A DNA stretch of 64,000 bases from positions 62,001 through 126,000 of the forward strand of contig NZ_FTOI01000005.1 of the NCBI RefSeq assembly GCF_900156725.1, in the 5' to 3' direction. Shown one piece after another: positions 25,485-34,511 of the stretch. The first letter of the stretch is position 1. Each line of letters opens with the position of its first letter. Origin of the DNA: Kaistella chaponensis (GTDB lineage: Bacteria; Bacteroidota; Bacteroidia; Flavobacteriales; Weeksellaceae). Under the pieces are notes generated by a model that had not been told where the DNA came from, ran no database searches, and saw nothing but the letters and a program-made list of their open reading frames with translations. The position numbers and the translations under genes are program-made.

Positions 25485-25850
25485 ATGGCAAAAAGACCTT
25501 CAAATCGCCCGCAGAAAAGACTCACTTTTATAGATGTTATAAAAGGAAATTTCCTCAATCGCGATGAAGTAAAAATCCATTACAAGTATTTTATGTTGGT
25601 CTTTTTATTAATGATGATCATGATCTACAGCAATCACTTGGTGAGCCAGAAAATAGAAATGGTTAATGATCTAAAAGAGCAGACCGAGGAATATAAATCA
25701 CGGAATGCATACGCTCAAAGCAGATTGATCAAAGTTAAATTAGAATCAGAATTAGGAAAAGAAATGGTGCAGGATTCCCTCTTATCTTTAGAAAATCATC
25801 CTCACAAATTATTGATAAAACTAGACAGTACAGATGGCGGTTCAAAATGA
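25485..25850 (+). CDS. ftsL: FtsL-like division protein
   Basis: A 121-residue bitopic inner-membrane protein with a cytosolic basic head (residues 1-36), one membrane segment (YFMLVFLLMMIMIYSNHLV, ~38-56) and a periplasmic coiled coil (KIEMVNDLKEQTEEYKSRNA). Sequence similarity to FtsL is low as always, but size, topology and position between rsmH and ftsI make the call secure. In the divisome FtsL pairs with FtsB and activates FtsWI. Its last 17 bp overlap the start of ftsI. Confidence 0.88.
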   Translation: MAKRPSNRPQKRLTFIDVIKGNFLNRDEVKIHYKYFMLVFLLMMIMIYSNHLVSQKIEMVNDLKEQTEEYKSRNAYAQSRLIKVKLESELGKEMVQDSLLSLENHPHKLLIKLDSTDGGSK

Positions 25851-27825
25851 ATTCGAAAATAAGCGCTCAAAAACATTACGATGGGGTTACTTCTTCGCAG
25901 GTTTTGCCTTTGTCTTATTTATGATCTTTCTCGCCAGAATAATTGTCTTGCAAAACACTAATGTTCAGGAAATTAAAGACGATTATATCAACAAAAACTA
26001 CCGCGAAGCAAGCTTAAAAGCAGCACGCGGAAATCTGTATGCTGCAGACGGTTCTATTCTTGCCACGACCGTAATGCGATACGATGTTTATCTCGATTTC
26101 AAAACCATAAAAGACACGGTTTACTCCAACAATATCGGTGCGTTAACCGATTCATTGTCACAAATGTTTGGCAAACCCAGAAGTTATTTCAGAGATCGAC
26201 TTGATCAACAGAAAAAAGAGAAAAACCAATATTATGCATTAGCAAAAGGTTTAGATTTCGATGAGTATGACCGGATTCGGAAATTCCCGATTTTCATTAA
26301 AGGAAAAAATAAAGGGGGATTCATCATCGACCGAAAATTCAAAAGAGAATTGGCAACCACTCAAATCGGAGCAGGAACAATCGGAATGGACAATGGAGAA
26401 TCGCAATCTGGTTTAGAAGGTGCTTTTTCCAAATATTTAACCGGAAAAGATGGAACCCGTTTGGAGCAAAGAGTCAATTCTAGCCAATGGAAACCTATCG
26501 ATTACTGGAAAGTGAACGAACCCATTGATGGACAAGATGTTTACACGACCATCGATTTAAGAATTCAAGATATTGCAAGCTCAGCTTTAGAAAAACAACT
26601 CATCAAATTTGATGCAGATCATGGTTGTGTTTTAGTGATGGAAGTAGCCACTGGAAAAGTAAAAGCCATGGTTAATCTTCGCCGAACTGAACCCGGAATT
26701 TATGTTGACGCCTACAATTATGCCATGAAAGACGCCTCAGAACCAGGATCGACTTTCAAAACAGTTTCGCTTTTAGCAGCAATGGACGATGGTTTCATTG
26801 ATGAAAATACGACCGTAAATGTTGGGAACGGAATTTGGGTTTATGCGAAACAAAGAATTTCTGACGGTCACGGCGGCGGAACTTACGATATTTCAGATGT
26901 TTTAGCGAAATCGAGCAACGTTGGTTCCGCAAAACTGATTACCAAATATTATGCAGACAAACCGCAGGTATTTTTAGACCATTTAAAAAGATGGAAAATG
27001 TTCGATAAAATGGATATCGAACTTCCCGGCGTTACCAAACCCTATATTGTAACTCCAGAAAGCAAAAGATGGAACGCTGCAACGCTTGCTTCTTTAGCTT
27101 ACGGATATTCTTCTCGGTTTAATTTGTTGCAGTTAACCACTTTTTATAATGGTCTTGCCAACAAAGGAGTCATGCTAAAACCTTTGTTCATCGATAAAAT
27201 TATGAAAGATGGGCAGGTTCTCTTCACCGCCAAACCAGAAATCATGGTTAAAAAAATGGCTTCTGAAAAAGCAATTACGATGATGACCAATGCTTTAACA
27301 AAAGCAGTGGAAAAAGGAACTGCAAAAAGTATTTTCACCCCAAATTTAAAAATGGCGGGGAAAACAGGTACCGCAAGATTCGAATATTGGAAACCGGGTC
27401 CCGCAAAATATCAAGCGAGTTTCGCCGGCTTTTATCCCGCAAATAATCCAAAATATACGTGTATTGTAATGATTAATCAGCCAGATAATTCCAAAGGTTT
27501 TTATGGTGCAACAGTTTCAGCTCCGGTTTTTAAAGAAATCGCAGGGAAAACATTTTTGAAAACACCACAAAATATAGAGCAAGAATTACTGGTCGACAAC
27601 AAGGTAGATTTAAGCAAAATGATCGAGCCTTCTGTAAAAATAGCAGTTACCAGAAACCAAATGCCAAAAGTAACAGGTCTTATCGGAAAAAATATTATTC
27701 CGCAATTGGAAAACCAAGGATACCGAGTTGATTACAAAGGGGTTGGAAGAATTAAAGAACAATTTCCAGTAGAAGGCACTATTATTAATAAGAATCAAAG
27801 AATTTATCTGCAATTACAGAACTAA
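25834..27825 (+). CDS. ftsI: division transpeptidase PBP3/FtsI with PASTA domain
   Basis: A 663-residue class B penicillin-binding protein that cross-links septal peptidoglycan. One N-terminal membrane helix (WGYFFAGFAFVLFMIFLARI, ~13-32) is followed by the dimerisation domain and the transpeptidase domain with SxxK in EPGSTFKTV (~307), SxN in KSSNVGS and KTGT in GKTGTARFEY. The last ~60 residues (MPKVTGLIGKNIIPQLENQG onward) form a PASTA domain, which E. coli FtsI lacks. Start overlaps ftsL; murE follows after 3 bp. Confidence 0.96.
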   Translation: MAVQNEFENKRSKTLRWGYFFAGFAFVLFMIFLARIIVLQNTNVQEIKDDYINKNYREASLKAARGNLYAADGSILATTVMRYDVYLDFKTIKDTVYSNNIGALTDSLSQMFGKPRSYFRDRLDQQKKEKNQYYALAKGLDFDEYDRIRKFPIFIKGKNKGGFIIDRKFKRELATTQIGAGTIGMDNGESQSGLEGAFSKYLTGKDGTRLEQRVNSSQWKPIDYWKVNEPIDGQDVYTTIDLRIQDIASSALEKQLIKFDADHGCVLVMEVATGKVKAMVNLRRTEPGIYVDAYNYAMKDASEPGSTFKTVSLLAAMDDGFIDENTTVNVGNGIWVYAKQRISDGHGGGTYDISDVLAKSSNVGSAKLITKYYADKPQVFLDHLKRWKMFDKMDIELPGVTKPYIVTPESKRWNAATLASLAYGYSSRFNLLQLTTFYNGLANKGVMLKPLFIDKIMKDGQVLFTAKPEIMVKKMASEKAITMMTNALTKAVEKGTAKSIFTPNLKMAGKTGTARFEYWKPGPAKYQASFAGFYPANNPKYTCIVMINQPDNSKGFYGATVSAPVFKEIAGKTFLKTPQNIEQELLVDNKVDLSKMIEPSVKIAVTRNQMPKVTGLIGKNIIPQLENQGYRVDYKGVGRIKEQFPVEGTIINKNQRIYLQLQN

Positions 27826-27828
27826 AAA

Positions 27829-29289
27829 ATGCATTTACAAGAATTATTAAATAGAATCCCCGTTTTAGAAATGATCGGAAATCAAAATCCCGATGTTTCA
27901 GAAATCATTTTCGACAGCCGAAAAGCTGTGGCGGATTCTCTATATATTGCCATCAAAGGAACTGTTTCCGATGGTCACACCTTCATCGATTCTTCTATTG
28001 AAAAAGGTGCGAAAGTAATTATTTGTGAAATTTTACCCGAAGTTCTGCATGAAGCAGTGACTTACATTAAAGTGAAAGATAGCTCGAAAACTTTAGGTCA
28101 GTTGGCTTCTAATTTTTACGGAAATCCTTCAGAGAAATTAAATTTAATCGGCATTACAGGAACCAACGGAAAAACTTCTGTTGCTACTCTCCTCTTTGAT
28201 ATTTTCAAAATTTTAGGTTTTCAATCGCTTTTGATTTCCACAGTGGAATACCGAATTGGGGACGAGATAATTCCCTCCACACACACCACTCCTGATGTTA
28301 TCCGAATCAATCAAATGTTGGCAAAAGCCGTAGAATTGGGTTGCGAATATGCTTTTATGGAAGTTTCTTCCCACGGAATTCATCAAAACAGAACGGAAGG
28401 TTTGCATTTCAAAATCGCCGGATTTACCAATATTACGCACGATCATCTCGATTATCACAAAACTTTTGAGGACTATTTAAAAACCAAAAAAAGATTTTTC
28501 GACGAGTTAAGTTCAGACGCAATTGCCATCACCAATATTGATGACAAAAACGGAAACTTCATGCTACAAAACACCAAAGCGAAAAAGAAATCTTACGCTT
28601 TGAAAACAATGGCAGATTTCCATGGCAAAATGTTGGAAACCGACTTCAATGGCATGCTTCTCCACTTTAATGGAAAAGAATTCTGGTCGACTTTAACCGG
28701 AAAATTTAATGTCTATAATTTGCTTTTAGCCTATGCAATTACGGAAGAAAGTGGTTTTCATAGTGAAGATATTTTAAAAGCAATGTCTCAATTAAAAACC
28801 GTAAAAGGCAGATTTGAAACCGTAAAATCTGAAGGCGGAATTTTCTTCGTTATCGATTATGCACATACTCCGGATGCGTTGGAAAATATATTAGATTCCA
28901 TCAACGAAATCCGTACGAAAAACGAAAGATTAATCACGGTTTTCGGTTGTGGAGGCGACAGAGATCAGGCAAAACGCCCCGAAATGGGAAAAATTGCGAC
29001 AAGAAAATCTACTTTGGCAATCATCACTTCAGATAATCCGAGGACAGAAAATCCAGCAGACATCATTAAAGAAATCGAAGCTGGAGTCGAACCGCAGTAT
29101 TTCAGCAAATACACTTCCATTCCCGACCGAAAAGAAGCGATAAAAATGGCCATTAAATTTTCCGAACCGAAAGACATCATCCTGATCGCTGGAAAAGGTC
29201 ACGAAAATTATCAGGAAATTAATGGGATCAAACATCATTTTGATGATAAAGAAACGGTACTGGAATTAGCAAAATTAATGTCAAAATAA
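27829..29289 (+). CDS. murE: UDP-MurNAc-L-Ala-D-Glu:meso-diaminopimelate ligase
   Basis: Adds the third residue of the peptidoglycan stem peptide in the cytosol using ATP. The 486-residue Mur ligase has the P-loop GITGTNGKTSVATL (~residue 107), the central HDHLDYHKTFEDY block and GCGGDRDQAKRPEM. The motif SDNPRTENP contains DNPR, which in this family selects meso-diaminopimelate over lysine. The cell wall is therefore inferred to be DAP-type. Packed between ftsI (3 bp) and mraY (15 bp). Confidence 0.97.
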   Translation: MHLQELLNRIPVLEMIGNQNPDVSEIIFDSRKAVADSLYIAIKGTVSDGHTFIDSSIEKGAKVIICEILPEVLHEAVTYIKVKDSSKTLGQLASNFYGNPSEKLNLIGITGTNGKTSVATLLFDIFKILGFQSLLISTVEYRIGDEIIPSTHTTPDVIRINQMLAKAVELGCEYAFMEVSSHGIHQNRTEGLHFKIAGFTNITHDHLDYHKTFEDYLKTKKRFFDELSSDAIAITNIDDKNGNFMLQNTKAKKKSYALKTMADFHGKMLETDFNGMLLHFNGKEFWSTLTGKFNVYNLLLAYAITEESGFHSEDILKAMSQLKTVKGRFETVKSEGGIFFVIDYAHTPDALENILDSINEIRTKNERLITVFGCGGDRDQAKRPEMGKIATRKSTLAIITSDNPRTENPADIIKEIEAGVEPQYFSKYTSIPDRKEAIKMAIKFSEPKDIILIAGKGHENYQEINGIKHHFDDKETVLELAKLMSK

Positions 29290-29304
29290 ACCAAAAACAA
29301 GAGC

Positions 29305-30546
29305 ATGTTATACTACCTCTACGAATATTGCATCGCCCACGGAATTCATATTCCGGGAATTGGCATGTTTAAATTTATCTCTTTCCGAGCTGGAATGGCG
29401 GTCTTATTGTCATTAATCATTGCGATGGTTTTTGGGAAGAAAATCATCAATTATCTGCGACAGAAACAAATGGGCGAATTGGTTCGCGATTTGGGTTTAG
29501 ATGGTCAGAAACAAAAAGAAGGCACACCAACAATGGGTGGTTTGATCATTATTATGGCAACCTTAATTCCCGTGCTCTTATTTACCCGCATATTTAATGT
29601 GTATATCGTTTTGCTGATTACCTCCGTCGTTTGGATGGGTGCGATCGGATTTATCGATGATTATTTAAAGAAAGTAAAGAAAAACAAAGACGGACTCAGC
29701 GGAAAATTCAAAGTGATCGGACAAGTTGGTTTGGGATTAATTGTGGGAGTTACCATGTATTTTCATCCCGATATTACCGTAAAAAGAAAGTATGCAGATG
29801 CAAAAGAAGTGAATCGGAATAATGTAGAAAGAAACTTTATGCCGACGGAAAAATCTACGGTTTCTACCGTTCCTTTCGTAAAAAATAACGAGTTCGATTA
29901 CAGCGGAATTTTATTTTGGATGACGCCTGAAAAAGCACACGAATGGTCTTGGATTGTTTTTATCCCAATCGTAATTTTTATTGTGACTGCAGTTTCCAAT
30001 GGTGCGAATATAACAGATGGAATCGATGGTCTCGCTGCAGGAACAAGTGTCGTCATTTTGCTCACCCTTTCGTTTTTTGCCTACATTTCGGGGAATATCA
30101 TTTTTGCCGACTATCTCAATATAATGTTCCTTCCGAATATGGGTGAAACGACCATTTTTGCGCTCGCTTTGGTCGGTGCTGTGATCGGATTTTTCTGGTA
30201 CAATACTTATCCTGCGCAGGTTTTTATGGGCGATACCGGAAGTTTAATGTTGGGCGGAGTTATCGCAGTTTTAGCCATAATTCTCCGAAAAGAATTAATG
30301 ATTCCTGTCCTGTGCGGAATTTTCTTAATAGAAAACATTTCTGTCATGTTACAGGTTGCAGTCTTTAAATATAGAAAAAGAAAATATGGGTTAGAATATG
30401 CCCAAAACAATAGGTTATTTAAAATGTCTCCATTGCATCATCACTACCAAAAAGAAGGGTATCACGAAAGTAAAATTGTGAATAGAATGGTGATTATGGG
30501 CGTTTTATTTGCAATAATCTGTTTGATTACCTTAAAAGTTAGATAA
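29305..30546 (+). CDS. mraY: phospho-MurNAc-pentapeptide transferase
   Basis: Transfers phospho-MurNAc-pentapeptide to undecaprenyl phosphate, making lipid I. The 413-residue protein has about ten membrane helices and the family motifs [22 protein letters not shown] (catalytic Asp pair), [14 protein letters not shown] and [11 protein letters not shown], then [18 protein letters not shown] near the C-terminus. It is ~50 residues longer than E. coli MraY because of a loop around residues 155-215, a common Bacteroidetes feature. 58 bp before murD. Confidence 0.97.
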   Translation: MLYYLYEYCIAHGIHIPGIGMFKFISFRAGMAVLLSLIIAMVFGKKIINYLRQKQMGELVRDLGLDGQKQKEGTPTMGGLIIIMATLIPVLLFTRIFNVYIVLLITSVVWMGAIGFIDDYLKKVKKNKDGLSGKFKVIGQVGLGLIVGVTMYFHPDITVKRKYADAKEVNRNNVERNFMPTEKSTVSTVPFVKNNEFDYSGILFWMTPEKAHEWSWIVFIPIVIFIVTAVSNGANITDGIDGLAAGTSVVILLTLSFFAYISGNIIFADYLNIMFLPNMGETTIFALALVGAVIGFFWYNTYPAQVFMGDTGSLMLGGVIAVLAIILRKELMIPVLCGIFLIENISVMLQVAVFKYRKRKYGLEYAQNNRLFKMSPLHHHYQKEGYHESKIVNRMVIMGVLFAIICLITLKVR

Positions 30547-30604
30547 ATAAAAAGCGTAGAGAGAACATTTTACACTGTACTTGATACATTTTACAAAACG
30601 AAAT

Positions 30605-31930
30605 ATGAAAATAGTAGTTTTAGGTGGCGGAGAAAGCGGATTTGGCGCAGCTTATTTGGCGAAGAAAAAAGGCATTGATGTTTTCTTGTCCGATAAAGGC
30701 ATGATCAAAGAGGACTTCAAAAAACTTTTGACCGACGCCGAAATCGAGTTCGAAGAAGGGCAACATTCGGAAGAAAGAATTCTCGCCGCAGATTGGATTA
30801 TCAAATCTCCCGGGATTCCTAAAAAAGCGGATATTATTTTTAAAATTAACCAAAAAGGAATCCGATTATCTTCAGAAATTGAGTTCGCTTCACAATTTAC
30901 TGATGCTAAAATAATTGCCATCACCGGAAGCAACGGAAAAACCACGACGACTTCTCTCATTTATCATATTTTAAAAAATGATGATCTGAAAGTTGGTCTT
31001 GGTGGAAACATTGGGAAAAGTTTTGCCAAACAAGTTGCTGATGAAAATTTCGACTACTATGTTTTAGAAGTAAGTTCATTTCAACTCGACGATATTCAAA
31101 ATTTTAGACCGTATATTTCTTTGTTGTTGAATTTAAGTCAGGATCATTTGGATCAATACAACTACAATTATGAGGAATATGCATTGGCGAAATTCAGAAT
31201 TGCAGAAAACCAAGAAAAAAATAATTTCTTCATCTACAATAAGGATGACGAAATGAGCATCAACTTGCTCGAAAAATTAGAAATCAACGCTAAAATGATC
31301 CCTTTTTCCACGAAAGAGAAAATGAAAGAGGGAGGTTTTATCAATGACGGAAAGTTGATTGTGAAAATGGAGAACGAGTTCTCCATGAAAATCGAAGAGC
31401 TTTCTTTGGTCGGTAATCACAACATTGCGAACAGTTTAGCCGCTTCTATCGCCGGAAAAATTTTGAAAATAAGCAATGAAAGCATCCGAAATTCATTGAT
31501 GACTTTTCAAGCGGTTGAACACCGTTTGGAACAAGTGACAGAAATTGATGGGGTAAAATTCATTAATGACAGCAAAGCAACCAATGTCAACGCAACTTAT
31601 TACGCTCTTGAAAGCATGAAACAACCCACGATTTGGATTGTAGGTGGCGTTGATAAAGGAAATGATTACACCGAAATTGAAGATTTGGTAAAGAAAAAAG
31701 TGAAAGCAATTGTTTGTTTAGGAATTGACAACCAGAAAATTATCGACTTTTTTCAAGACAAAACAGAACTGATTTACAGCACATCAAGTATGGAAGAAGC
31801 CGTGAAAGTTTCGAAATCTTTAGCTGAAAAAGGGAATACGGTTTTACTTTCCCCATGTTGTGCAAGTTTCGATTTGTTCAACAATTACGAAGACCGAGGA
31901 AATCAGTTCAAAAAAGAAGTTTTAAAATAG
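30605..31930 (+). CDS. murD: UDP-MurNAc-L-alanine:D-glutamate ligase
   Basis: Adds D-glutamate, the second stem-peptide residue. The 441-residue product has the N-terminal VVLGGGESGFGAAYLAKK fold, P-loop ITGSNGKTTTTSLI, NLSQDHLDQYNYNYEEYA, and the C-terminal block FINDSKATNVNATYYALESM with WIVGGVDKG and LLSPCCASFDLFNNYEDRG. ATG at 30605 (MKIVVLGGGES) is preferred over a start at 30581 because MurD starts directly with the Rossmann-like strand. A hairpin lies downstream before ftsW. Confidence 0.96.
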   Translation: MKIVVLGGGESGFGAAYLAKKKGIDVFLSDKGMIKEDFKKLLTDAEIEFEEGQHSEERILAADWIIKSPGIPKKADIIFKINQKGIRLSSEIEFASQFTDAKIIAITGSNGKTTTTSLIYHILKNDDLKVGLGGNIGKSFAKQVADENFDYYVLEVSSFQLDDIQNFRPYISLLLNLSQDHLDQYNYNYEEYALAKFRIAENQEKNNFFIYNKDDEMSINLLEKLEINAKMIPFSTKEKMKEGGFINDGKLIVKMENEFSMKIEELSLVGNHNIANSLAASIAGKILKISNESIRNSLMTFQAVEHRLEQVTEIDGVKFINDSKATNVNATYYALESMKQPTIWIVGGVDKGNDYTEIEDLVKKKVKAIVCLGIDNQKIIDFFQDKTELIYSTSSMEEAVKVSKSLAEKGNTVLLSPCCASFDLFNNYEDRGNQFKKEVLK

Positions 31931-31938
31931 AAAATGAA

Positions 31939-31966
31939 GTAGGATCATATCGAAAATCGTCCTACA
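31939..31966 (+). other. murD-ftsW intergenic hairpin
   Basis: GTAGGA pairs with TCCTAC (around 31940-31966), enclosing a 15-base segment that can extend with GAT/ATC pairs. No T-run follows, so it is not a terminator and may be an RNA-processing or stability element. Confidence 0.4.
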
Positions 31967-31999
31967 CCAAAACATAAAATCAGAAACGATTCCAACAAA

Positions 32000-33229
32000 A
32001 TGCAGGAAACAGAAAACAAATTCGAACTATTAAAAGGCGACAAAGTACTTTGGAGCGTGATCTTGCTGATCTCGTTCTTCTCTGTATTTCCCGTCTATTC
32101 TGCAAGTTCAAATTTGGAATTTATCGTGAATAATGGAACTACGACGACGCACTTAATGAAGCACATGTTTTTCGTATTCCTTGGTTTAGTGATTATGCGA
32201 TCTGTAGGATTTTTCAAATACGAACACATCGGTAAACTCAGCAGTATTCTATTGGGAGTAATGGTTTTGCTTTTAGGTTTAACCATGTTTACAGGACAGA
32301 AAATCGACGGTGCTTCCGCTTCCCGCTGGTTAAAAATTCCTGGAACGCCCATTTCTTTTCAACCTTCGTCTTTCGCCTATTTGCTGCTTGTGATTTATCT
32401 CTGCAGATATTTAACCAAAAGAATTAAAAGAGACCGGCTTCCGATAGAGAATGTATTTTATATTTTCGGACCTGTACTTTTGGTTTTTGGATTGGTCGCA
32501 AAAGATAACGGTTCTACCGCTTTAATGATTTTAATGGTTTCACTTGCTGTAATGGTTATCGGACAACTGAACAAAAAATATATTTTAGGCTTCATGGGAA
32601 TTTCCACGGTCGCGATCGGATTATTTATGTTTTTGGCATTAAAAACCGATTTGATTGGAAGCAACCGTGTTCACACTTGGATGAGCCGTGTAGAAACTTT
32701 CAGCAATGCCAAAAAAACCACCGATGTTGAAGATGAAACCTTAAAAGCAAAAAATTATCAGGTGATGCAGGCAAAAGCAGCCATCGTTCACGGCGGAATT
32801 ACCGGAATGGGACCTGGAAAAAGCGCGTTGAAACAAATGCTTCCACAATCTGCCTCCGATTTTATTTTTGCCATTATCGTCGAAGAATATGGATTTTTTG
32901 GGGCGGTGTTTTTAATCGTTCTTTACCTCATCATGATCATTAGAATTGTAATGATTGCCAGTAAAATGCCCGCTTTTTTCGGCAGCTTGCTTGTGCTGAG
33001 TTTAGGAATCATGATTTTTATGCAACTTTCCGTAAATATTGCGGTCGCCATTAATCTCATTCCGGTTACAGGACAACCTTTACCTTTGATAAGTTACGGT
33101 GGAACCTCGATGTTGGTTACTTATATCCAATTGGGAATAATTTTAAATGTGAGTTCAAGAATTCAAGTTTACGATGAAGAAGGAATGGGCAAAACACAAA
33201 ATATTGAAGAAATAAATGATATTGCGTAA
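32000..33229 (+). CDS. ftsW: lipid II polymerase FtsW (SEDS family)
   Basis: A 409-residue SEDS glycosyltransferase that polymerises lipid II at the septum with FtsI. About ten membrane helices. Motifs WLKIPGTPISFQPSSFAYLL (the FtsW/RodA PxxFQPSE-like block, with SFAYLLL in place of the usual SEFAK), KDNGSTALMI, GPGKSALKQMLPQSASDFIFAIIVEEYGF and LPLISYGGTSML. Position between murD and murG identifies it as FtsW rather than RodA. Confidence 0.95.
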   Translation: MQETENKFELLKGDKVLWSVILLISFFSVFPVYSASSNLEFIVNNGTTTTHLMKHMFFVFLGLVIMRSVGFFKYEHIGKLSSILLGVMVLLLGLTMFTGQKIDGASASRWLKIPGTPISFQPSSFAYLLLVIYLCRYLTKRIKRDRLPIENVFYIFGPVLLVFGLVAKDNGSTALMILMVSLAVMVIGQLNKKYILGFMGISTVAIGLFMFLALKTDLIGSNRVHTWMSRVETFSNAKKTTDVEDETLKAKNYQVMQAKAAIVHGGITGMGPGKSALKQMLPQSASDFIFAIIVEEYGFFGAVFLIVLYLIMIIRIVMIASKMPAFFGSLLVLSLGIMIFMQLSVNIAVAINLIPVTGQPLPLISYGGTSMLVTYIQLGIILNVSSRIQVYDEEGMGKTQNIEEINDIA

Positions 33230-33239
33230 AGTAGATGTA

Positions 33240-33289
33240 TTGCGAAATTAATCTAATTAAAACCGAATATTTTTAGATTACAATCGCAA
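33240..33289 (+). other. ftsW-murG intergenic stem-loop
   Basis: TTGCGA (33240-33245) pairs with TCGCAA (33284-33289), and TAATCTAA (33249-33256) with TTAGATTA (33273-33280), separated by symmetrical 3-base internal loops. 14 paired bases, no T-run, 39 bp before murG. Confidence 0.55.
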
Positions 33290-33328
33290 AATATCTGGCG
33301 TTACAAACATAAAGTAAGAATAGAAATA

Positions 33329-34510
33329 ATGTCAAACAATTTAGAACAAAAAGCTAAAAGCCAAAAGCCAAAAGCAATTCGCGTTTTAATGAGCGGCGGC
33401 GGAACTGGTGGACACATCTTTCCAGCAATCGCTATTGCCGATGAAATCCAAAAAAGATTTCCGGATGCAGAATTTTTGTTCATTGGTGCGAACGGAAAAA
33501 TGGAGATGGAAAAAGTTCCACAAGCAGGCTACAAAATTGTCGGACTCAATATCGCTGGATTCGATCGAGGAAATTTGCTGAAAAACATCAATCTTCCTTT
33601 CAAAGTCATTTCAAGCTTGATGAAAGCTAGAAAAACCATCAAAGAATTCAATCCCGATATTGCCATTGGAACAGGAGGATTTGCAAGTGGACCCGCTTTG
33701 TATACGGCTTCGAGATTAGGTGTTCCTATTTTTGTACAGGAACAGAATTCTTTGCCGGGAAAAACAAATATCTTCTTATCTAAAAAAGCAAAAGCAGTTT
33801 TCACCGCTTATCCGAACATGGAGCAATTTTTCCACGGAACGAAAACTTTTTTCCTCGGAAATCCTATTCGTAAAAATATTATTACAGATTTAATTGAAAC
33901 AAAATCTGCAAAAGAAAAATTAGGTTTAAACCCAGAAAAACTCACCATCCTTTCTGTTGGCGGCTCTTTAGGCTCAAGAACAATAAACAACGGTTGGAAA
34001 GAAAACTTCAATCAAATCGTTGAAAAAGAGTACCAACTTATTTGGCAAACTGGGAAAACAGATTATGCTGAAATTGTTGATAGTTGTCGGTTGTCGGTTG
34101 ATGGGAAATCAGACAACCAAAAATCAACAACCAACAACCAAATTCTCGTCAGAGAATTTATTTCCGACATGGCTTTAGCCTACTCCGCCGCAGATGTTAT
34201 TGTTTCCAGAGCTGGAGCAATTGCGATTTCGGAATTGGCGGTCGCGAAAAAACCCGTGCTTTTAGTACCATTTCCTTTTGCGGCTGAAGATCATCAAACC
34301 AAAAATGCGATGACTCTAGTTGAAAAAGACGCGGCGAAAATGGTAAAAGACACCGAAATGAAGGACAGATTTCTATCCACTTTATTAGCAATCTGCGAAA
34401 ATGAAAACGAAAGAAAAGAAATGTCTGCAAATCTGGAATTTTTTGCAAAACCAAAAGCGACAAATGAAATAGTGAGCAAAATTTTAGAACTAATAAACAT
34501 TCAATCATAA
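33329..34510 (+). CDS. murG: lipid II synthase MurG
   Basis: Transfers GlcNAc from UDP-GlcNAc to lipid I at the inner face of the membrane. The 393-residue GT28 enzyme has MSGGGTGGHIFPAIAIADEI, GTGGFASGPALYTA, VQEQNSLPGKTN, SVGGSLGSRTIN and SRAGAIAISELAVAKKPVLLVPFPFAAEDHQ. It is longer than typical MurG (~360) for two visible reasons. The N-terminus EQKAKSQKPKA is encoded by a 7-bp tandem repeat, and residues ~252-271 (CRLSVDGKSDNQKSTTNNQ) are encoded by a palindromic insertion that keeps the frame. murC starts 2 bp later. Confidence 0.95.
   Translation: MSNNLEQKAKSQKPKAIRVLMSGGGTGGHIFPAIAIADEIQKRFPDAEFLFIGANGKMEMEKVPQAGYKIVGLNIAGFDRGNLLKNINLPFKVISSLMKARKTIKEFNPDIAIGTGGFASGPALYTASRLGVPIFVQEQNSLPGKTNIFLSKKAKAVFTAYPNMEQFFHGTKTFFLGNPIRKNIITDLIETKSAKEKLGLNPEKLTILSVGGSLGSRTINNGWKENFNQIVEKEYQLIWQTGKTDYAEIVDSCRLSVDGKSDNQKSTTNNQILVREFISDMALAYSAADVIVSRAGAIAISELAVAKKPVLLVPFPFAAEDHQTKNAMTLVEKDAAKMVKDTEMKDRFLSTLLAICENENERKEMSANLEFFAKPKATNEIVSKILELINIQS
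33349..33376 (+). repeat. 7-bp tandem repeat in the murG 5' end
   Basis: Four copies of AAAAGC(T/C/A), 7 bp each, encode Lys/Ser/Gln-rich residues ahead of the first beta strand of MurG. Seven is not a multiple of three, so copy-number change would normally shift the frame. Confidence 0.7.
34083..34140 (+). repeat. palindromic repeat inserted in murG
   Basis: Left arm 34083-34102 has tandem GTTGTCG-like units; right arm 34123-34140 is ATCAACAACCAACAACCA, complementary at 12 of 18 positions. Composition is unlike flanking codons. It codes for polar filler within MurG. Confidence 0.6.
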
Positions 34511-34511
34511 G

